Notes: generated from the letters alone by a model not told the origin. DNA of 64,000 nt from Dysgonomonas sp. BGC7 (GCF_001261735.1 NZ_CVRP01000010.1:331560-395559); one strand, 5' to 3'; positions 24,751 to 35,547 are shown, counted from the stretch's first letter. Translations and numbers: made by a program.

Positions 24751-27084
24751 TTACTTCTTACGGGAAGCAAGCTCAATAATCAGTTTTTTTGCATTGATTA
24801 GCTCCTGATGTGATATACGATAACCTTTAAAAGGTTTATCTCCTAATATCATGTTCTTTATGTATATGTCTTCCGGTGTATTGCGCTTCGCTTCTATTAC
24901 CAATTCCTCCTGAGCCCAATAACGCTTGTCGAGTTTAATAACTACACGGTCAAATACAGGACTGGTTATTGTGTAATATGGTTCTCCCGGACAATCAGGA
25001 TACAGTCCTATCATATTGAAAACAGCCCATGCCGACATTGTTCCCGCATCGTCATTACCGGGTATACCATCAGGCTTGGTAGTATAATGTTTATCAAGCA
25101 ATCGCCTTACATGGTATTGAGTACGCCATTCCTCTCCTTTAAAGTAGCTAAACAAATAAGGATATGCTATATCAGGTTCATTAGCCGGATCATAATAACC
25201 TTTATCAAATACCATCTCCAGTTTGTCAATAAATTTTTTCTTTCCTCCCATAAGTTTTGCTAAACCTGTCACATCATGAGGGACATAGAATGTATAGTTC
25301 CACGCACTACCTTCATGAAAACCAGGATTTTCTTCAAAATCCATACCTTGTTGAGGATTGAAAGGCGACAAGAAAGATCCATCAGGAAGTATAGGACGGA
25401 AAGTTCCATACTCCGGTGAATAATAGTTTGTATAACCTAAAGATCTCTTTTTAAAGTAGACGGCATCGTCTTTCTTACCTAATGCCTCGGCCAATCGGGA
25501 TAATGAATAGTCAGCTATATAATATTCCAAAGCATGTGAAACCGAATTATCAAATTCGCTACGCAAAGGAACATATCCCAGTCTCATATAATCATTGTTA
25601 TCAGGACGCATACGGTTAAAGTCTCCTTTCAGCGAAGCATAGTACGAATCAGGCAACGCACCTCCCTTTCTTACAGTATCGGTAGTGTATGTTATGCCCT
25701 GCATAGTTGCCGATTTATGAAAAGCTTGGTAAGCTGTTTCAATATCAAAGTCTCGTAAACCTTTAAGCCATGTATCAGTTATCACAGGTATCGAAGGGTC
25801 ACCCTCCATCGTCCATGTTTCGCGTCCGTACAGTTCCCACTTGGGCATCCAGCCCCATTCTTTGTACATGCCTATCATAGATCGCACCATATCTGTCTGG
25901 CGATCTGGCCAAGCAAGCGTCATAAGCTGATGCAGATTGCGATATGTATCCCAAAGAGAAAAAACCGTATAACGCGTATTTTCAGTCTTTAAGATATTAT
26001 TACCTTCCATGGCAGGATATTCACCATTCACATCATTCAATATATTGGGATGTATCAGAGTATGATAAAGGGCTGTATAAAAAACGGTCTTTTGCTCATC
26101 TGTTCCACCTTCAACTAAAATACGCGAAAGATCGTTGTTCCATTTCTCTTTAGCCTGAGCACAAAGCGTATCAAAAGTTTTTCCTTTAGCTTCTGTATTT
26201 AGATTGAGGCGAGCATTCTCTATGCTCGAAAACGAGACTCCAATTTGCACTTCTATCTGTTCTTCTCTCTGTAAATCGAAACTGAACCATGCGCCTACAT
26301 CATCACCGGCTATATCTTTATGGTATTTTTCGTATATCTTGTATCGTCCATGGTCGGGATCCCATTGAGCTTTTACACCCTCCATCAGACGTTGTTTTTT
26401 CCAAAGGCCACTTCTTTCAGGAGTTTTGCCTACAATACGCATAACAAAATAAACAGGAAATACCGCCTGAGAATTATAGCAGAATGTTCCCAGCATTTTC
26501 ATTCCTTCTACATCCCCATCTCCATTGAAACGAAGAAATGCCCCTGACTCATTTGTAAGCCCCTGACCAAGATTGAGCAATATATTAGCTTGTCCTTTAG
26601 GAAAAGTATAACGATGTACGCCTACTCTTGTTGTAGATGTCACTTCGGTAAGAATATCGTATTTGGTAAGTTTGTTTGTGTAATATCCGGGAGAAGCTTT
26701 TTCCTGTGTGTAGCGGCTGCCATAATTCTTATAGTCTACATCAAGCTCTCCTGTAGTAGGCATTATCAGTAATGAACCCAAATCGGGACACCCTACCCCA
26801 CTTAGATTCACATGAGAATAGCCCGTAAAAAACACATTATGATACTCATAAGGAGTAGACCACCAACGAGCATCTTTGTCATACACATTGTCTTTACTTC
26901 CCATCACATTGAAAGGAACAACTGACATCATTCCGTTAGGGACAACTGCTCCGGGATTGGTAGTCCCGAAGTTTGTTGTTCCGATGAAAGGATCTACCCA
27001 ATCTACCGGTTGCTTGGTTTGAGAATTAAGAGAATTTGATAGGAAGACAATCCCGATAAGCAAGGTAAGATATCTTTTCATCAT
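24751..27084 (-). CDS. GH92 alpha-mannosidase
   Basis: 777 residues, a standard GH92 length. A signal peptide (about 1-21, ending SLNSQ) lacks a lipobox, so the enzyme is probably periplasmic. Family motifs are DPFIGTTNFG near 31, FTGYSHVNLSGVGCPDLG near 86, WDTYRNLHQL near 376, ETWTMEGDPSIPV near 425, EGSAWNYTFYVPHD near 590 and GNDDAGTMSAWAVFNMIGLYP near 675, which includes the Asp pair proposed as catalytic base. GH92 enzymes are calcium-dependent exo-acting inverting alpha-mannosidases; the linkage preference cannot be fixed here. It is the last gene of the PUL and separated from GH130 by 251 bases with a small palindrome. Confidence 0.92.
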   Translation of the reverse strand: MMKRYLTLLIGIVFLSNSLNSQTKQPVDWVDPFIGTTNFGTTNPGAVVPNGMMSVVPFNVMGSKDNVYDKDARWWSTPYEYHNVFFTGYSHVNLSGVGCPDLGSLLIMPTTGELDVDYKNYGSRYTQEKASPGYYTNKLTKYDILTEVTSTTRVGVHRYTFPKGQANILLNLGQGLTNESGAFLRFNGDGDVEGMKMLGTFCYNSQAVFPVYFVMRIVGKTPERSGLWKKQRLMEGVKAQWDPDHGRYKIYEKYHKDIAGDDVGAWFSFDLQREEQIEVQIGVSFSSIENARLNLNTEAKGKTFDTLCAQAKEKWNNDLSRILVEGGTDEQKTVFYTALYHTLIHPNILNDVNGEYPAMEGNNILKTENTRYTVFSLWDTYRNLHQLMTLAWPDRQTDMVRSMIGMYKEWGWMPKWELYGRETWTMEGDPSIPVITDTWLKGLRDFDIETAYQAFHKSATMQGITYTTDTVRKGGALPDSYYASLKGDFNRMRPDNNDYMRLGYVPLRSEFDNSVSHALEYYIADYSLSRLAEALGKKDDAVYFKKRSLGYTNYYSPEYGTFRPILPDGSFLSPFNPQQGMDFEENPGFHEGSAWNYTFYVPHDVTGLAKLMGGKKKFIDKLEMVFDKGYYDPANEPDIAYPYLFSYFKGEEWRTQYHVRRLLDKHYTTKPDGIPGNDDAGTMSAWAVFNMIGLYPDCPGEPYYTITSPVFDRVVIKLDKRYWAQEELVIEAKRNTPEDIYIKNMILGDKPFKGYRISHQELINAKKLIIELASRKK

Positions 27085-27160
27085 ATTTTTTATTTAGTAA
27101 AAGACAATATTAACGACTTTATTAACTGATAAACAATGGAATAATACTCCGGCATCATAA

Positions 27161-27180
27161 GGGCGAATATTTATTCGCCC
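27161..27180. repeat. 20-bp palindrome, REP-like
   Basis: GGGCGAATA and TATTCGCCC pair perfectly around TT. The flanking CTAC and the GGGGCGAAT-type core resemble short interspersed palindromes scattered in intergenic DNA of many bacteria. No T run follows. It may stabilise the upstream RNA end or act as a weak terminator. Confidence 0.55.
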
Positions 27181-27335
27181 CTACATTCTAAAATATATCA
27201 ATAAATTTTTAACTAAAAAGTAATGGAAGTAACACTTTACAATCATTCTTCATTTGTTACTTCCTGCACCATCTACAAATGCCTATTTACCTTATAGATA
27301 AAGTTTTAAATAATCGAAGAACAAATTTGGAGAAG

Positions 27336-28340
27336 TTACTTAAGAATATTTGTTCTTTTAGTAAATTCTATTATTTCATCTATATATCCGAAGGCTAACC
27401 CTGTTACAGTATCAGCACATCCATAATAAACTGCGATGCGTCCTGTTTCAGGATCGTGCAACGAAGCACAAGGGAATGTTACATTCGGTACATCACCCGT
27501 AAGCTCATATATTTCTCGTGGAGCTATCAGATACGGACCACTGCGTGCTATCATTTTCCAAGGTTCGTCTTTATCCAATAGGGCTGAACCAAAGCTATAC
27601 ACATAACCATTGCAAGAACGCAATACGCCATGATATATCATCAACCATCCCTCCGATGTTTCGATAGGTATAGGACCTGCTCCAACTTTCATACATTGCC
27701 ATGCACTATCTTCGAAAGCAGCAGGCGACATAACATGTCTGTGGCGTCCCCAAAACTCCATATCAGGCGATTCGCTATAGAAAATATCACCGAAAGCTGT
27801 ATGTCCGTTATCACTCGGACGACTGAGCATAGCAAAGCGCCCGTTTATCTTACGCGGAAACATTACCCCGTTTCTATTAAATGGCAGAAAAGCATTTTCT
27901 AGTTGATGGAATAGTTTGAAATCGGTAGTCCATGCACATCCGATTGTAGGGCCATGATAACCATTACACCATGTTACATAATAACGATCTTCGATCCATG
28001 TTACACGAGGGTCGTAGCCATACACCCATACACCAACTTCATCATCGCCTCCGGTAAACTTAACATCTTCTTCTTCAATATCCCAGTTGATCCCGTCTTT
28101 ACTGAACCCGACATGCAACCTCATGCGGCGGTTAGTATCATCGCAACGGAAAACTCCTGCATAACCGTCTCCGAAAGGAACTACCGCACTATTGAAAATA
28201 CTGTTTGACGTACTAAGAGCATTGCGTCCGATGATAGGGTTGGCTGAGTAGCGCCACATAACATCCTTACATCCATCCGGACGATTTTCCCAAGGCATAC
28301 CGGCTAACGGTTGGCCTTCTATTTTTAGATCTTTTGCCAT
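27336..28340 (-). CDS. GH130 mannosyl phosphorylase
   Basis: 334 residues without a signal peptide, hence cytoplasmic. A five-bladed beta-propeller pattern is visible, with [18 protein letters not shown] near 106 holding the single catalytic Asp (about 109) of GH130. WLMIYHGVL near 225 and [20 protein letters not shown] near 295 are further family elements. The N-terminal and loop sequences resemble the group that phosphorolyses beta-1,4-mannosyl-N-acetylglucosamine, the core left after N-glycan trimming, giving mannose-1-phosphate and GlcNAc. That fits the MFS gene 25 bases upstream and the flanking GH92 genes. Mannobiose or mannosyl-glucose specificity is the alternative. Confidence 0.88.
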   Translation of the reverse strand: MAKDLKIEGQPLAGMPWENRPDGCKDVMWRYSANPIIGRNALSTSNSIFNSAVVPFGDGYAGVFRCDDTNRRMRLHVGFSKDGINWDIEEEDVKFTGGDDEVGVWVYGYDPRVTWIEDRYYVTWCNGYHGPTIGCAWTTDFKLFHQLENAFLPFNRNGVMFPRKINGRFAMLSRPSDNGHTAFGDIFYSESPDMEFWGRHRHVMSPAAFEDSAWQCMKVGAGPIPIETSEGWLMIYHGVLRSCNGYVYSFGSALLDKDEPWKMIARSGPYLIAPREIYELTGDVPNVTFPCASLHDPETGRIAVYYGCADTVTGLAFGYIDEIIEFTKRTNILK

Positions 28341-28365
28341 AATGTTTTTTGTTTTTTTATATTGA

Positions 28366-29664
28366 TCATTTAATCTCTTCTGAAATAATATTTTCTTCTG
28401 TTTCTTGTTTATCAGGATACTTAAATGGAATTATACGGGACACAACCAATGCCGGTATCATGGCTATGGCCACAACTACAAAGAATTGCTGATATCCCAA
28501 CCAGTCACTCAATACACCACTTATCATTCCTGCAAACATATATCCAAGATTCATCACTCCCGACGCAAAAGCATAGTGTGCCATTTTGTGTTCTCCGGGT
28601 GCAACCTGTTGCATCATAAACAAAGTAAGTCCTACAAAGCCGAATCCATAACCAAAATATTCGCAAACAACAGCCGAACCAATAAGAAGAATATTTGATG
28701 GTTGAAAAATAGACAACATTAGATAAATAAGGAAAGGCAGGTTTATAGCACAGCATAGATAAAACAAAGTTTTCTTAAGACCTTTGGCCGATATATAATA
28801 TCCAGCAAGAATAGACCCTAGAATAAAAGCAACAGTACCGAAAGTACCATTTATCAGTCCTATCTGGCTAATTTCAAGTGCTAGTCCACCTTTTTCTGTC
28901 GGAGCTTTAAGGAATAGAGGCAGAATCTTTATTGCAAGACCTTCAGCTAGTCTGTATAGTATAATGAAGATAATATAGAAAGCAATATTCTTTTTTTGAA
29001 AAAACGTTACAAAAACATTTTTAAAAGAGTTCCATCCGTCTTTTACCGTTTTTATCTGAGATACAGCAGCACCACCGGACGGTAATACCCTACTATGCCA
29101 TAAGCTGAGGAGAATCATTATTGCTGCACACACTCCCATAATAAGCATCCACGCATTGACTACTCCCATTGTATTTTTGAGCATTCCTGCCATAAAAACA
29201 AGCCCCCCGTTAGCAACTACTTTTGCTATATTGAAAAACGCTCCTTGCCAACCAATATATTTAGCCTGTGTCTGATTGTCGAGCTCGGTCATATAAATAC
29301 CGTCTGTGGCTATATCGTGCGTTGCTCCACTAAATGCAATAACACCCATCAGGGCTATAGAGTAGGTGAAGAAATCGGGCAAAGGAAGACTTAATGCAAC
29401 TAATGCGAAACTAATACCCGTAATCATCTGAGTGCCTACCACAAAATATTTCTTCGTCTTAAACATTTCGAGAAAAGGGCTCCACAAAGGTTTTAAACTC
29501 CATGGAAGAATTATAAGGGAAGTCCAAAAAGTTATTTGTCCATCCGAGATACCCATTTCGGAAAACATAATGACAGAAACCAACTGTACCATAACAAATG
29601 GTAAGCCCATTCCAAAGTAAACACTAGGAACCCATCGTAAGGGTGTCGCTTTTTTTAGTTGCAT
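28366..29664 (-). CDS. MFS sugar transporter of the N-glycan locus
   Basis: 432 residues with about twelve membrane helices and an AmpG/SLC45-like pattern ([13 protein letters not shown] at the start, [16 protein letters not shown] near 55, [13 protein letters not shown] near 120). It is an inner-membrane proton-coupled importer. Its position directly ahead of the GH130 gene implies transport of the disaccharide that GH130 cleaves, probably mannosyl-GlcNAc. The substrate is inferred from context only. Confidence 0.82.
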   Translation of the reverse strand: MQLKKATPLRWVPSVYFGMGLPFVMVQLVSVIMFSEMGISDGQITFWTSLIILPWSLKPLWSPFLEMFKTKKYFVVGTQMITGISFALVALSLPLPDFFTYSIALMGVIAFSGATHDIATDGIYMTELDNQTQAKYIGWQGAFFNIAKVVANGGLVFMAGMLKNTMGVVNAWMLIMGVCAAIMILLSLWHSRVLPSGGAAVSQIKTVKDGWNSFKNVFVTFFQKKNIAFYIIFIILYRLAEGLAIKILPLFLKAPTEKGGLALEISQIGLINGTFGTVAFILGSILAGYYISAKGLKKTLFYLCCAINLPFLIYLMLSIFQPSNILLIGSAVVCEYFGYGFGFVGLTLFMMQQVAPGEHKMAHYAFASGVMNLGYMFAGMISGVLSDWLGYQQFFVVVAIAMIPALVVSRIIPFKYPDKQETEENIISEEIK

Positions 29665-29744
29665 AAGAGCTCTTAAGGTTAAATGTAGTTATTTTTTGTT
29701 TTTTTTTCTTCAGACAGTATCAATCTCTACTTTTCTGCTAATAT

Positions 29745-32012
29745 TTATCGTTGAACAGCATCTACGGGCCATACTGAAGAGGGAGTATCTCCCATCTCGA
29801 GTTGAAGGATGCCTCCACAAATAATATCTTCAAAATCAATATAGTATTTATCGTAAGGTTTACCATTGAGTGTAACCGACTGAATATACTTGTTAGTCTT
29901 ATTATTATTTTTAGCTAAGATAGTAAAAATATTACCATCTTTTACACGTATAACAGCCTTGCCGACAACAGGACTTCCCAAAATATATTTACCTCCTGCC
30001 GGCTCTACCTGATAGAGCCCCAATGAAGACAATACATACCATGCTGACATCTGTCCCACATCTTCATTACCTGAAAGTCCGGCAGGCTGATCGTGATATA
30101 ATTCGGAGAGAACCTGACGAACTTTTTCTGCCGTTTTCCAATACTGCCCGACATACGGATATAAGTAGAGAATATGATGACTTGGTTCATTGCCATGAGC
30201 ATACTGACCAATGAGCCCGCTTATGTCAGGAGAGGCGGACTTTCCAAGATTGCCTTCTATGATAAACAGAGAATCTAATTTTTGAATAAAGTTTTCCTTA
30301 CCTCCAAAAACTTCGACAAGTCCATCTACATCATGCGGAACCAGCCATGTATATTGCCATGCATTTCCTTCACAATAATCGTCATCGAAGTGAGCTGAGC
30401 TGAAAGGATTGAAAGGTGTACGATACTTGCCATCGGATGACAGGCCTCTCATAAACCGGGTTTCTTTATCAAAGTAATATCGGTAAGCTTTACTCCTTTT
30501 CAGAAAATAATTATAGTCGTCATCTTTTTCCATCTGTTTTGCAACCTGAGCTAGACTCCAATCAGCAATGGCATATTCTAAACATTTAGCAAGCGATTCT
30601 GGAGACTCTTTATCGTAAGGGATATAACCATATTCTTTAAGATACTTCAAGCCACGCTCGTCTAACATCGAAGAATTTTTCATTGCCTCGTATGCCAATT
30701 CTTTGTCGAAGCCTCCATATCCTTTAAGTATGGCATCTGCCACTACAGGAATTGCAGGATTACCAACCATACAATCGGTTTCATTTCCTACCAGATGCCA
30801 CACGGGAAGTTTACCCTGTTGTCGATATATATTAAGCATCGTATTGATTATATCACTCATCTTTTCGGGATGAATGATTGTCATCAGAGGATGGGCAGCA
30901 CGATAGGTATCCCATAAAGAAAAAGTTGTATAGTTTACAAAACCTTCTCCTTTATGCATATTTTGGTCGGCACCATAATAATCGCCATTGACATCGCAAA
31001 ACACAGACGGAGCAATCATTGTATGATAAAGGGCTGTATAGAAAGTGCGTTTTACAGACTCATCCGTCGTCTCTATTTGTATTTTATTCAACTCTGCATT
31101 CCAAGCCTCATCTGCATCATTTACAGTCTGTTCAAAGTTCCAACCGGGTAGTTCTGCCAACAAGTTTACTTTTGCATTATCTATACTCACAGGAGATAAT
31201 GCTACTTTGACATAAAGAGGATCTCCACCCAATTCTTTATCAAATAAAACTTTCCCATAGACTTTTTTAGCTTTCAGAGATTTCCCCTGCTGCATATTTA
31301 ATGAATCATATACCTGAAATTCTCTTATTGGCTTAGAAAAGAGTGCTGTAAAAAATACTCGTTGATCTTTGGCCCATCCTGAAGAGTAGCGATAACCGGA
31401 GATTACAGAATCGTTCTCCTGACTGATAAAACAGTCTATAGATTCATCCGAATTCAATTTGTCTGCCAGATTAAAAACTATAGCTGCCGAATCTGTCTGA
31501 GAGAAAGTATATTTATGAAAACCGACACGTTTGGTTGCTGTTAGTTCTACATCTACATTATATCTATCAAGATGAACACTATAATAACCGGGACGAACAT
31601 ATTCATTTTTCCTTTTGAACAAAGAATACATTCCGGATGTAGGGTTATCAATAGTTCCTTTTGCCATTTTCACACTTCCTGTAACAGGCATAACCAAAAT
31701 ATCGCACAGATCGCCAATGCCCGTCCCACTCAGATGCATATGAGAAAATCCAAAGATAGTAGAATCAGAGTAATGATAACCGGAACACCAATCCCATCCT
31801 TCAGTTATATTCGTAGGGCCTAACTGTATAAGGCCAAAAGGAACATTTGCCCCAAGAAAAACATGCCCATGACCGTCTGTTCCAATATAAGGATCGACAT
31901 ACTGTGTCACACGAGACTCATCTACTCCTTTATCTTTAGAAGATCCGCACGAAAACAGAAAAGATAAAAGGAAACATAAAGGGAGGATTCTCTGCAATAT
32001 TATATATTTCAT
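29745..32012 (-). CDS. GH92 alpha-mannosidase lipoprotein
   Basis: 755 residues. The N-terminus is a lipoprotein signal with LLSFLFSC, so the mature enzyme is lipid-anchored, probably at the periplasmic face or cell surface. GH92 motifs include DPYIGTDGHGHVFLGANVPF near 42, FGFSHMHLSGTGIGD near 88, WDTYRAAHPLM near 365, ETDCMVGNPAIPV near 408, EGNAWQYTWLVPHD near 560 and GNEDVGQMSAWYVLSSLGLY near 645. This copy has GNED where the other GH92 in the locus has GNDD, and HLVGNETDCMVG replaces the longer loop there. The two probably differ in linkage preference. It lies between the GH3-BNR gene and the MFS gene. Confidence 0.92.
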   Translation of the reverse strand: MKYIILQRILPLCFLLSFLFSCGSSKDKGVDESRVTQYVDPYIGTDGHGHVFLGANVPFGLIQLGPTNITEGWDWCSGYHYSDSTIFGFSHMHLSGTGIGDLCDILVMPVTGSVKMAKGTIDNPTSGMYSLFKRKNEYVRPGYYSVHLDRYNVDVELTATKRVGFHKYTFSQTDSAAIVFNLADKLNSDESIDCFISQENDSVISGYRYSSGWAKDQRVFFTALFSKPIREFQVYDSLNMQQGKSLKAKKVYGKVLFDKELGGDPLYVKVALSPVSIDNAKVNLLAELPGWNFEQTVNDADEAWNAELNKIQIETTDESVKRTFYTALYHTMIAPSVFCDVNGDYYGADQNMHKGEGFVNYTTFSLWDTYRAAHPLMTIIHPEKMSDIINTMLNIYRQQGKLPVWHLVGNETDCMVGNPAIPVVADAILKGYGGFDKELAYEAMKNSSMLDERGLKYLKEYGYIPYDKESPESLAKCLEYAIADWSLAQVAKQMEKDDDYNYFLKRSKAYRYYFDKETRFMRGLSSDGKYRTPFNPFSSAHFDDDYCEGNAWQYTWLVPHDVDGLVEVFGGKENFIQKLDSLFIIEGNLGKSASPDISGLIGQYAHGNEPSHHILYLYPYVGQYWKTAEKVRQVLSELYHDQPAGLSGNEDVGQMSAWYVLSSLGLYQVEPAGGKYILGSPVVGKAVIRVKDGNIFTILAKNNNKTNKYIQSVTLNGKPYDKYYIDFEDIICGGILQLEMGDTPSSVWPVDAVQR

Positions 32013-32110
32013 TATTTCTCGGTATTTAAGGTCACAGACCTGTTTTTATTACTGACATATATGTAAAACTGAAATAGCAAGTTGTATCTAGAAAACAGTT
32101 TCTAAATTAT

Positions 32111-35100
32111 TTACTTTACATTAGCGGGAAGAACATATAGCTGCGAAGGATCTATCTCAACATATTTGACATTCTCTCTTCTCCATGTATAAACAATATG
32201 TACAATTCCTTTCTTATCCTGAATAACGGATGGATATGAATATTCTTTTATGGGAGAATCCTCCAACACAAGAATATTATCCCAATGAATACCATCGTTC
32301 GACACAGCTACATTCAGTGGTGTACGCATTCTTGTCATATATGCGCTTTGTGAGGCTTTCACATGATTATAAACCATAAGAAAACGCCCGTCTGCCAAAG
32401 CTATGGCATCCAGCCCCGAATTATTATTAGGGAGATGTAACGGAAAAGACTTTGTCCAAGTCTTCCCCTTGTCGGAAGAAAAAGATGAGACTACAGCCTC
32501 ATTCTGAGAACGACAAACGGTTTGTAATGTTCCATCTTTATGCTGTAATATAGATGGCTGAATGATACTACAGGTTTTATCATTTATCGGATTGGTTTTC
32601 GTCCACATTTTTCCCAGATCGTTTGTAAATTCAAAATGAACTTTCCATCCATCATTTTCTGTACTCGATCCGCAAATAAGCGTTTCGTCCACTAATAATG
32701 GACGATTTTTGATCGGTCCTAAGAAGCCCTCCGGTAGTGCTTCCGGCTTAGTCCATGTAAGCCCGTTATCAAATGACCGAATAAGATAGCCCGACCAATC
32801 CTGAACATTGTATCCGATCTTATAGAAAAGAATAAGCTCTTTTCCCTGAACTTGAAACAAAACAGGATTGTAGCAAGCCTTACGCACAGAATCATTTACA
32901 ATTCCATCTACGACTTTTACCGGAGAAGTCCACTCTGAACCAACTCTACGACTAACATAAATACTCACTTCGGGATGTCCCTCATACTCTCCGCCGAAGA
33001 AAGCCGAAACCAAGCCTGCCGGAGTCTCTTCTATTGTTGCAGAATGAACGGAAGGAAAAGAAACTTTGTTGATATCGTAAATAAATTCATCAGTTAATAT
33101 TGCTTGTTTTGGATTAACTGTTATTCTTTTTTCCAATTTTATATTATCGGAAGACGAACCAACCATAAGAGTAAAATCACCGGGTTCTACAACCTGTTCC
33201 AGATTTTTATCTAAGATAGAAAGATCATCCTTATTTAGATGAAAAGTAATTAGCTTCTCTTCTCCTTTTTTCAGAAAAACTCGCTCAAAATGTTTCAATT
33301 GTTTTACAGGCTGTACGAGAGATGCGAATTCATCTTTCACATACAATTGAACGACCTCTTCGCCATCATATTTCCCTGTGTTTTTCAAAACACAAGAAAC
33401 TTCAAAATCATACAAGCTAAGCTGTTTCGTGGTCATATTAGTATATTCAAATTGAGTATAACTCAATCCATATCCAAAAGAATAGAGTGGCTTAGATGTC
33501 ATTTCTACATAATCGTGCCCCCACGGATTTTTTCTATTATAATAGACAGGTATTTGCCCCACCGATCTGGGAACAGATATAGGCAAACGTCCGGCTGGAT
33601 TATAATCGCCGAATAAAACATTTGCAATAGCAGCACCGCCTTCTTGTCCGGGATACCACCCTGTCAACAAAGCATCGGCATATTCATGAGCCCAATTCAT
33701 ATTCAGAGGACGACCTTGTATGTAGACAACAATAATAGGCTTTCCTGTTGCTTTAATGGCCTTCAATAGTTCGAGTTGTTTACCCATTAGTTCGAGCGAT
33801 GAGCGGTCAAATCCCTCGCCGCTTTCCATATCGCTTAAGCTTTCCGTAGAAGAAATAGCAGCACCGGTTTCTATATATTTGGTTTTAAAATCTCTGGCAC
33901 TGGAACCTCCTACAACAACTACTGCCACATCAGCTCTCAAAGCTGCTTCAACAGCTTCTTTTATAGATAAATCCGTTGTATCACGAATAGCACAACCCTT
34001 AACATATTCTACACGAGAACCTCCTATTTTCGATTTTATACCATCCAATACTGTGATAATATCTTTTCTATTTTGAGGAGCAGTATAGTCGCCAAGCATA
34101 TTATATGGATTATCTGCATTAGGACCTATTACTGCTATTTTATTTTTTTTGCTCAATGGTAAAGTTTGTTTCTTATTTTCCAGCAATACAATAGATTCTT
34201 GTGCCAATTGACGTGCCAAAGAAATATGTTCCTTTGTCTTCACATTTTTTGAGGCATCGTCTATTTTAACATAAGGATTCTCAAATAATCCCATATCAAA
34301 TTTCAGCTTCAATACTCTATATACAGCTGAATCAATATCGGACATATTAATTTTTCCGTTCTTAAAAGCATCCCCCAGCAAACTAAAAGAGTTAAAGCCT
34401 AAATCTACATCAACACCCGAACTTAAAGCCAGTACCCCTGCATCTTCGAGAGACTTACTAACTAAATGTTGTTCCTTTAATCCATCGACACTAACCAAAT
34501 CTGAAACAACAAACCCTCCAAAATTCCACTTATCTTTCAGTATATTTTTCAACAAATCACTGTTTGCTGTACAAGGAATACCATCTACTGAGTTGTATGC
34601 CGTCATTACAGAAAGTGCTCCAGCCTCTATTGCTTTTTTAAACGGAGGAAGAAAGTTTTCATGAATTTCTCTATTCCCTACCAATGCAGTATTTCCATTA
34701 TGCCCTCCTTCGGGAATTCCGTATGCTATAAAATGTTTAAGTGTAGTAATTGTGCTATAGGGATTATTAAGTTGTCCTTTTCCATTACCTTTGGCTATAG
34801 CTGCACCTAATGTAGCTGCCAAAACAGGGTCTTCGCCAAAAGTTTCTTCAACTCTTGACCATCGTGCATCGCGCACGAGATCCAGAACAGGGCCATAGCT
34901 AATATGTGCTCCTTGCGAACGAATCTCTTTCGAAATAGCCCCCCCCATCTTTTCCAACAAAACAGGATTCCAGGTCGAAGCCTGCCCTATACCTGAAGGA
35001 AATACTGTTCCCCCGATAGCCATATGTCCATGAGGTGCCTCTTCTGCTATAAACAGAGGAATACCTAAACGGGTATTTTCCAGAACATAGCGTTGTAAAG

Positions 35101-35455
35101 CATTTCCCACTTTTGCAGCCAAAGTAGGCGACAGTCCATTCTCTATTGTTTTTTTTGTCCATGGATCAGCTCTATAAACAGCCCACAACATGCCAATATG
35201 TTTGTTTTGAACAAGATCTTTAAACTTTTCTGAATACGTTACCTCGTCTCCCTGCCTATCATACATCTCCCAACCCAAGGGACAAAGTAATTGTCCTACT
35301 TTCTCTTCCAAGGTCATTCGGCTCAGAAGATCCAAGACTCGCTCATGACTACTCAACTTTGAATCTTTGTACGGCAAATTATCGCTCGTATTTGATGAAA
35401 CCCTACATACAAACAGGCTAAAAACAAAAAGGATAAGGCAGTATCTTTTCTTCAT
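32111..35455 (-). CDS. GH3 glycosidase fused to a BNR/sialidase-like propeller
   Basis: 1114 residues. A signal peptide (about 1-21) precedes the GH3 TIM barrel (about 35-390), whose nucleophile Asp lies in GFVVSDLVSVDGL near 316. The alpha/beta sandwich (about 415-650) and FnIII-like domain (about 675-750) end a normal GH3 enzyme. A further 330 residues follow. This part has four Asp-box motifs (SFDNGLTW near 888, TNDLGKMW near 945, SSDKGKTW near 992, SNDGIHW near 1055) and an N-terminal GLVSAFFGGEYEGHPEVSIY, as in BNR_2 sialidase-like proteins. GH3 members include beta-glucosidases and beta-xylosidases; the propeller may be a second glycosidase or a binding module. A G8 tract lies near residue 170. 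Confidence 0.85.
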   Translation of the reverse strand: MKKRYCLILFVFSLFVCRVSSNTSDNLPYKDSKLSSHERVLDLLSRMTLEEKVGQLLCPLGWEMYDRQGDEVTYSEKFKDLVQNKHIGMLWAVYRADPWTKKTIENGLSPTLAAKVGNALQRYVLENTRLGIPLFIAEEAPHGHMAIGGTVFPSGIGQASTWNPVLLEKMGGAISKEIRSQGAHISYGPVLDLVRDARWSRVEETFGEDPVLAATLGAAIAKGNGKGQLNNPYSTITTLKHFIAYGIPEGGHNGNTALVGNREIHENFLPPFKKAIEAGALSVMTAYNSVDGIPCTANSDLLKNILKDKWNFGGFVVSDLVSVDGLKEQHLVSKSLEDAGVLALSSGVDVDLGFNSFSLLGDAFKNGKINMSDIDSAVYRVLKLKFDMGLFENPYVKIDDASKNVKTKEHISLARQLAQESIVLLENKKQTLPLSKKNKIAVIGPNADNPYNMLGDYTAPQNRKDIITVLDGIKSKIGGSRVEYVKGCAIRDTTDLSIKEAVEAALRADVAVVVVGGSSARDFKTKYIETGAAISSTESLSDMESGEGFDRSSLELMGKQLELLKAIKATGKPIIVVYIQGRPLNMNWAHEYADALLTGWYPGQEGGAAIANVLFGDYNPAGRLPISVPRSVGQIPVYYNRKNPWGHDYVEMTSKPLYSFGYGLSYTQFEYTNMTTKQLSLYDFEVSCVLKNTGKYDGEEVVQLYVKDEFASLVQPVKQLKHFERVFLKKGEEKLITFHLNKDDLSILDKNLEQVVEPGDFTLMVGSSSDNIKLEKRITVNPKQAILTDEFIYDINKVSFPSVHSATIEETPAGLVSAFFGGEYEGHPEVSIYVSRRVGSEWTSPVKVVDGIVNDSVRKACYNPVLFQVQGKELILFYKIGYNVQDWSGYLIRSFDNGLTWTKPEALPEGFLGPIKNRPLLVDETLICGSSTENDGWKVHFEFTNDLGKMWTKTNPINDKTCSIIQPSILQHKDGTLQTVCRSQNEAVVSSFSSDKGKTWTKSFPLHLPNNNSGLDAIALADGRFLMVYNHVKASQSAYMTRMRTPLNVAVSNDGIHWDNILVLEDSPIKEYSYPSVIQDKKGIVHIVYTWRRENVKYVEIDPSQLYVLPANVK
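34939..34946 (-). repeat. G8 tract (coding strand) inside the GH3-BNR gene
   Basis: Eight C on the plus strand are eight G on the coding strand, in codons ATG GGG GGG GCT. A slip of one base here would destroy the enzyme early in the barrel. It is the same length and context as the tract in the pilin-like gene. Confidence 0.6.
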
Positions 35456-35502
35456 TTTATTGATATTATAACAGAGTAGGTAAAAACCATATTACAAACA
35501 AA

Positions 35503-35530
35503 AACTTACATTTCTTATTTTATGTAAGTT
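35503..35530. promoter_or_regulatory. 9-bp inverted repeat ahead of the GH3-BNR gene
   Basis: AACTTACAT (35503-35511) and ATGTAAGTT (35522-35530) are exact reverse complements with a 10-base spacer. They lie 48 bases upstream of the GH3 start and just after the terminator of the preceding operon part. It could be an operator or a leader hairpin for the second PUL transcript. Confidence 0.4.
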
Positions 35531-35547
35531 ACATTATATATAAAAAA

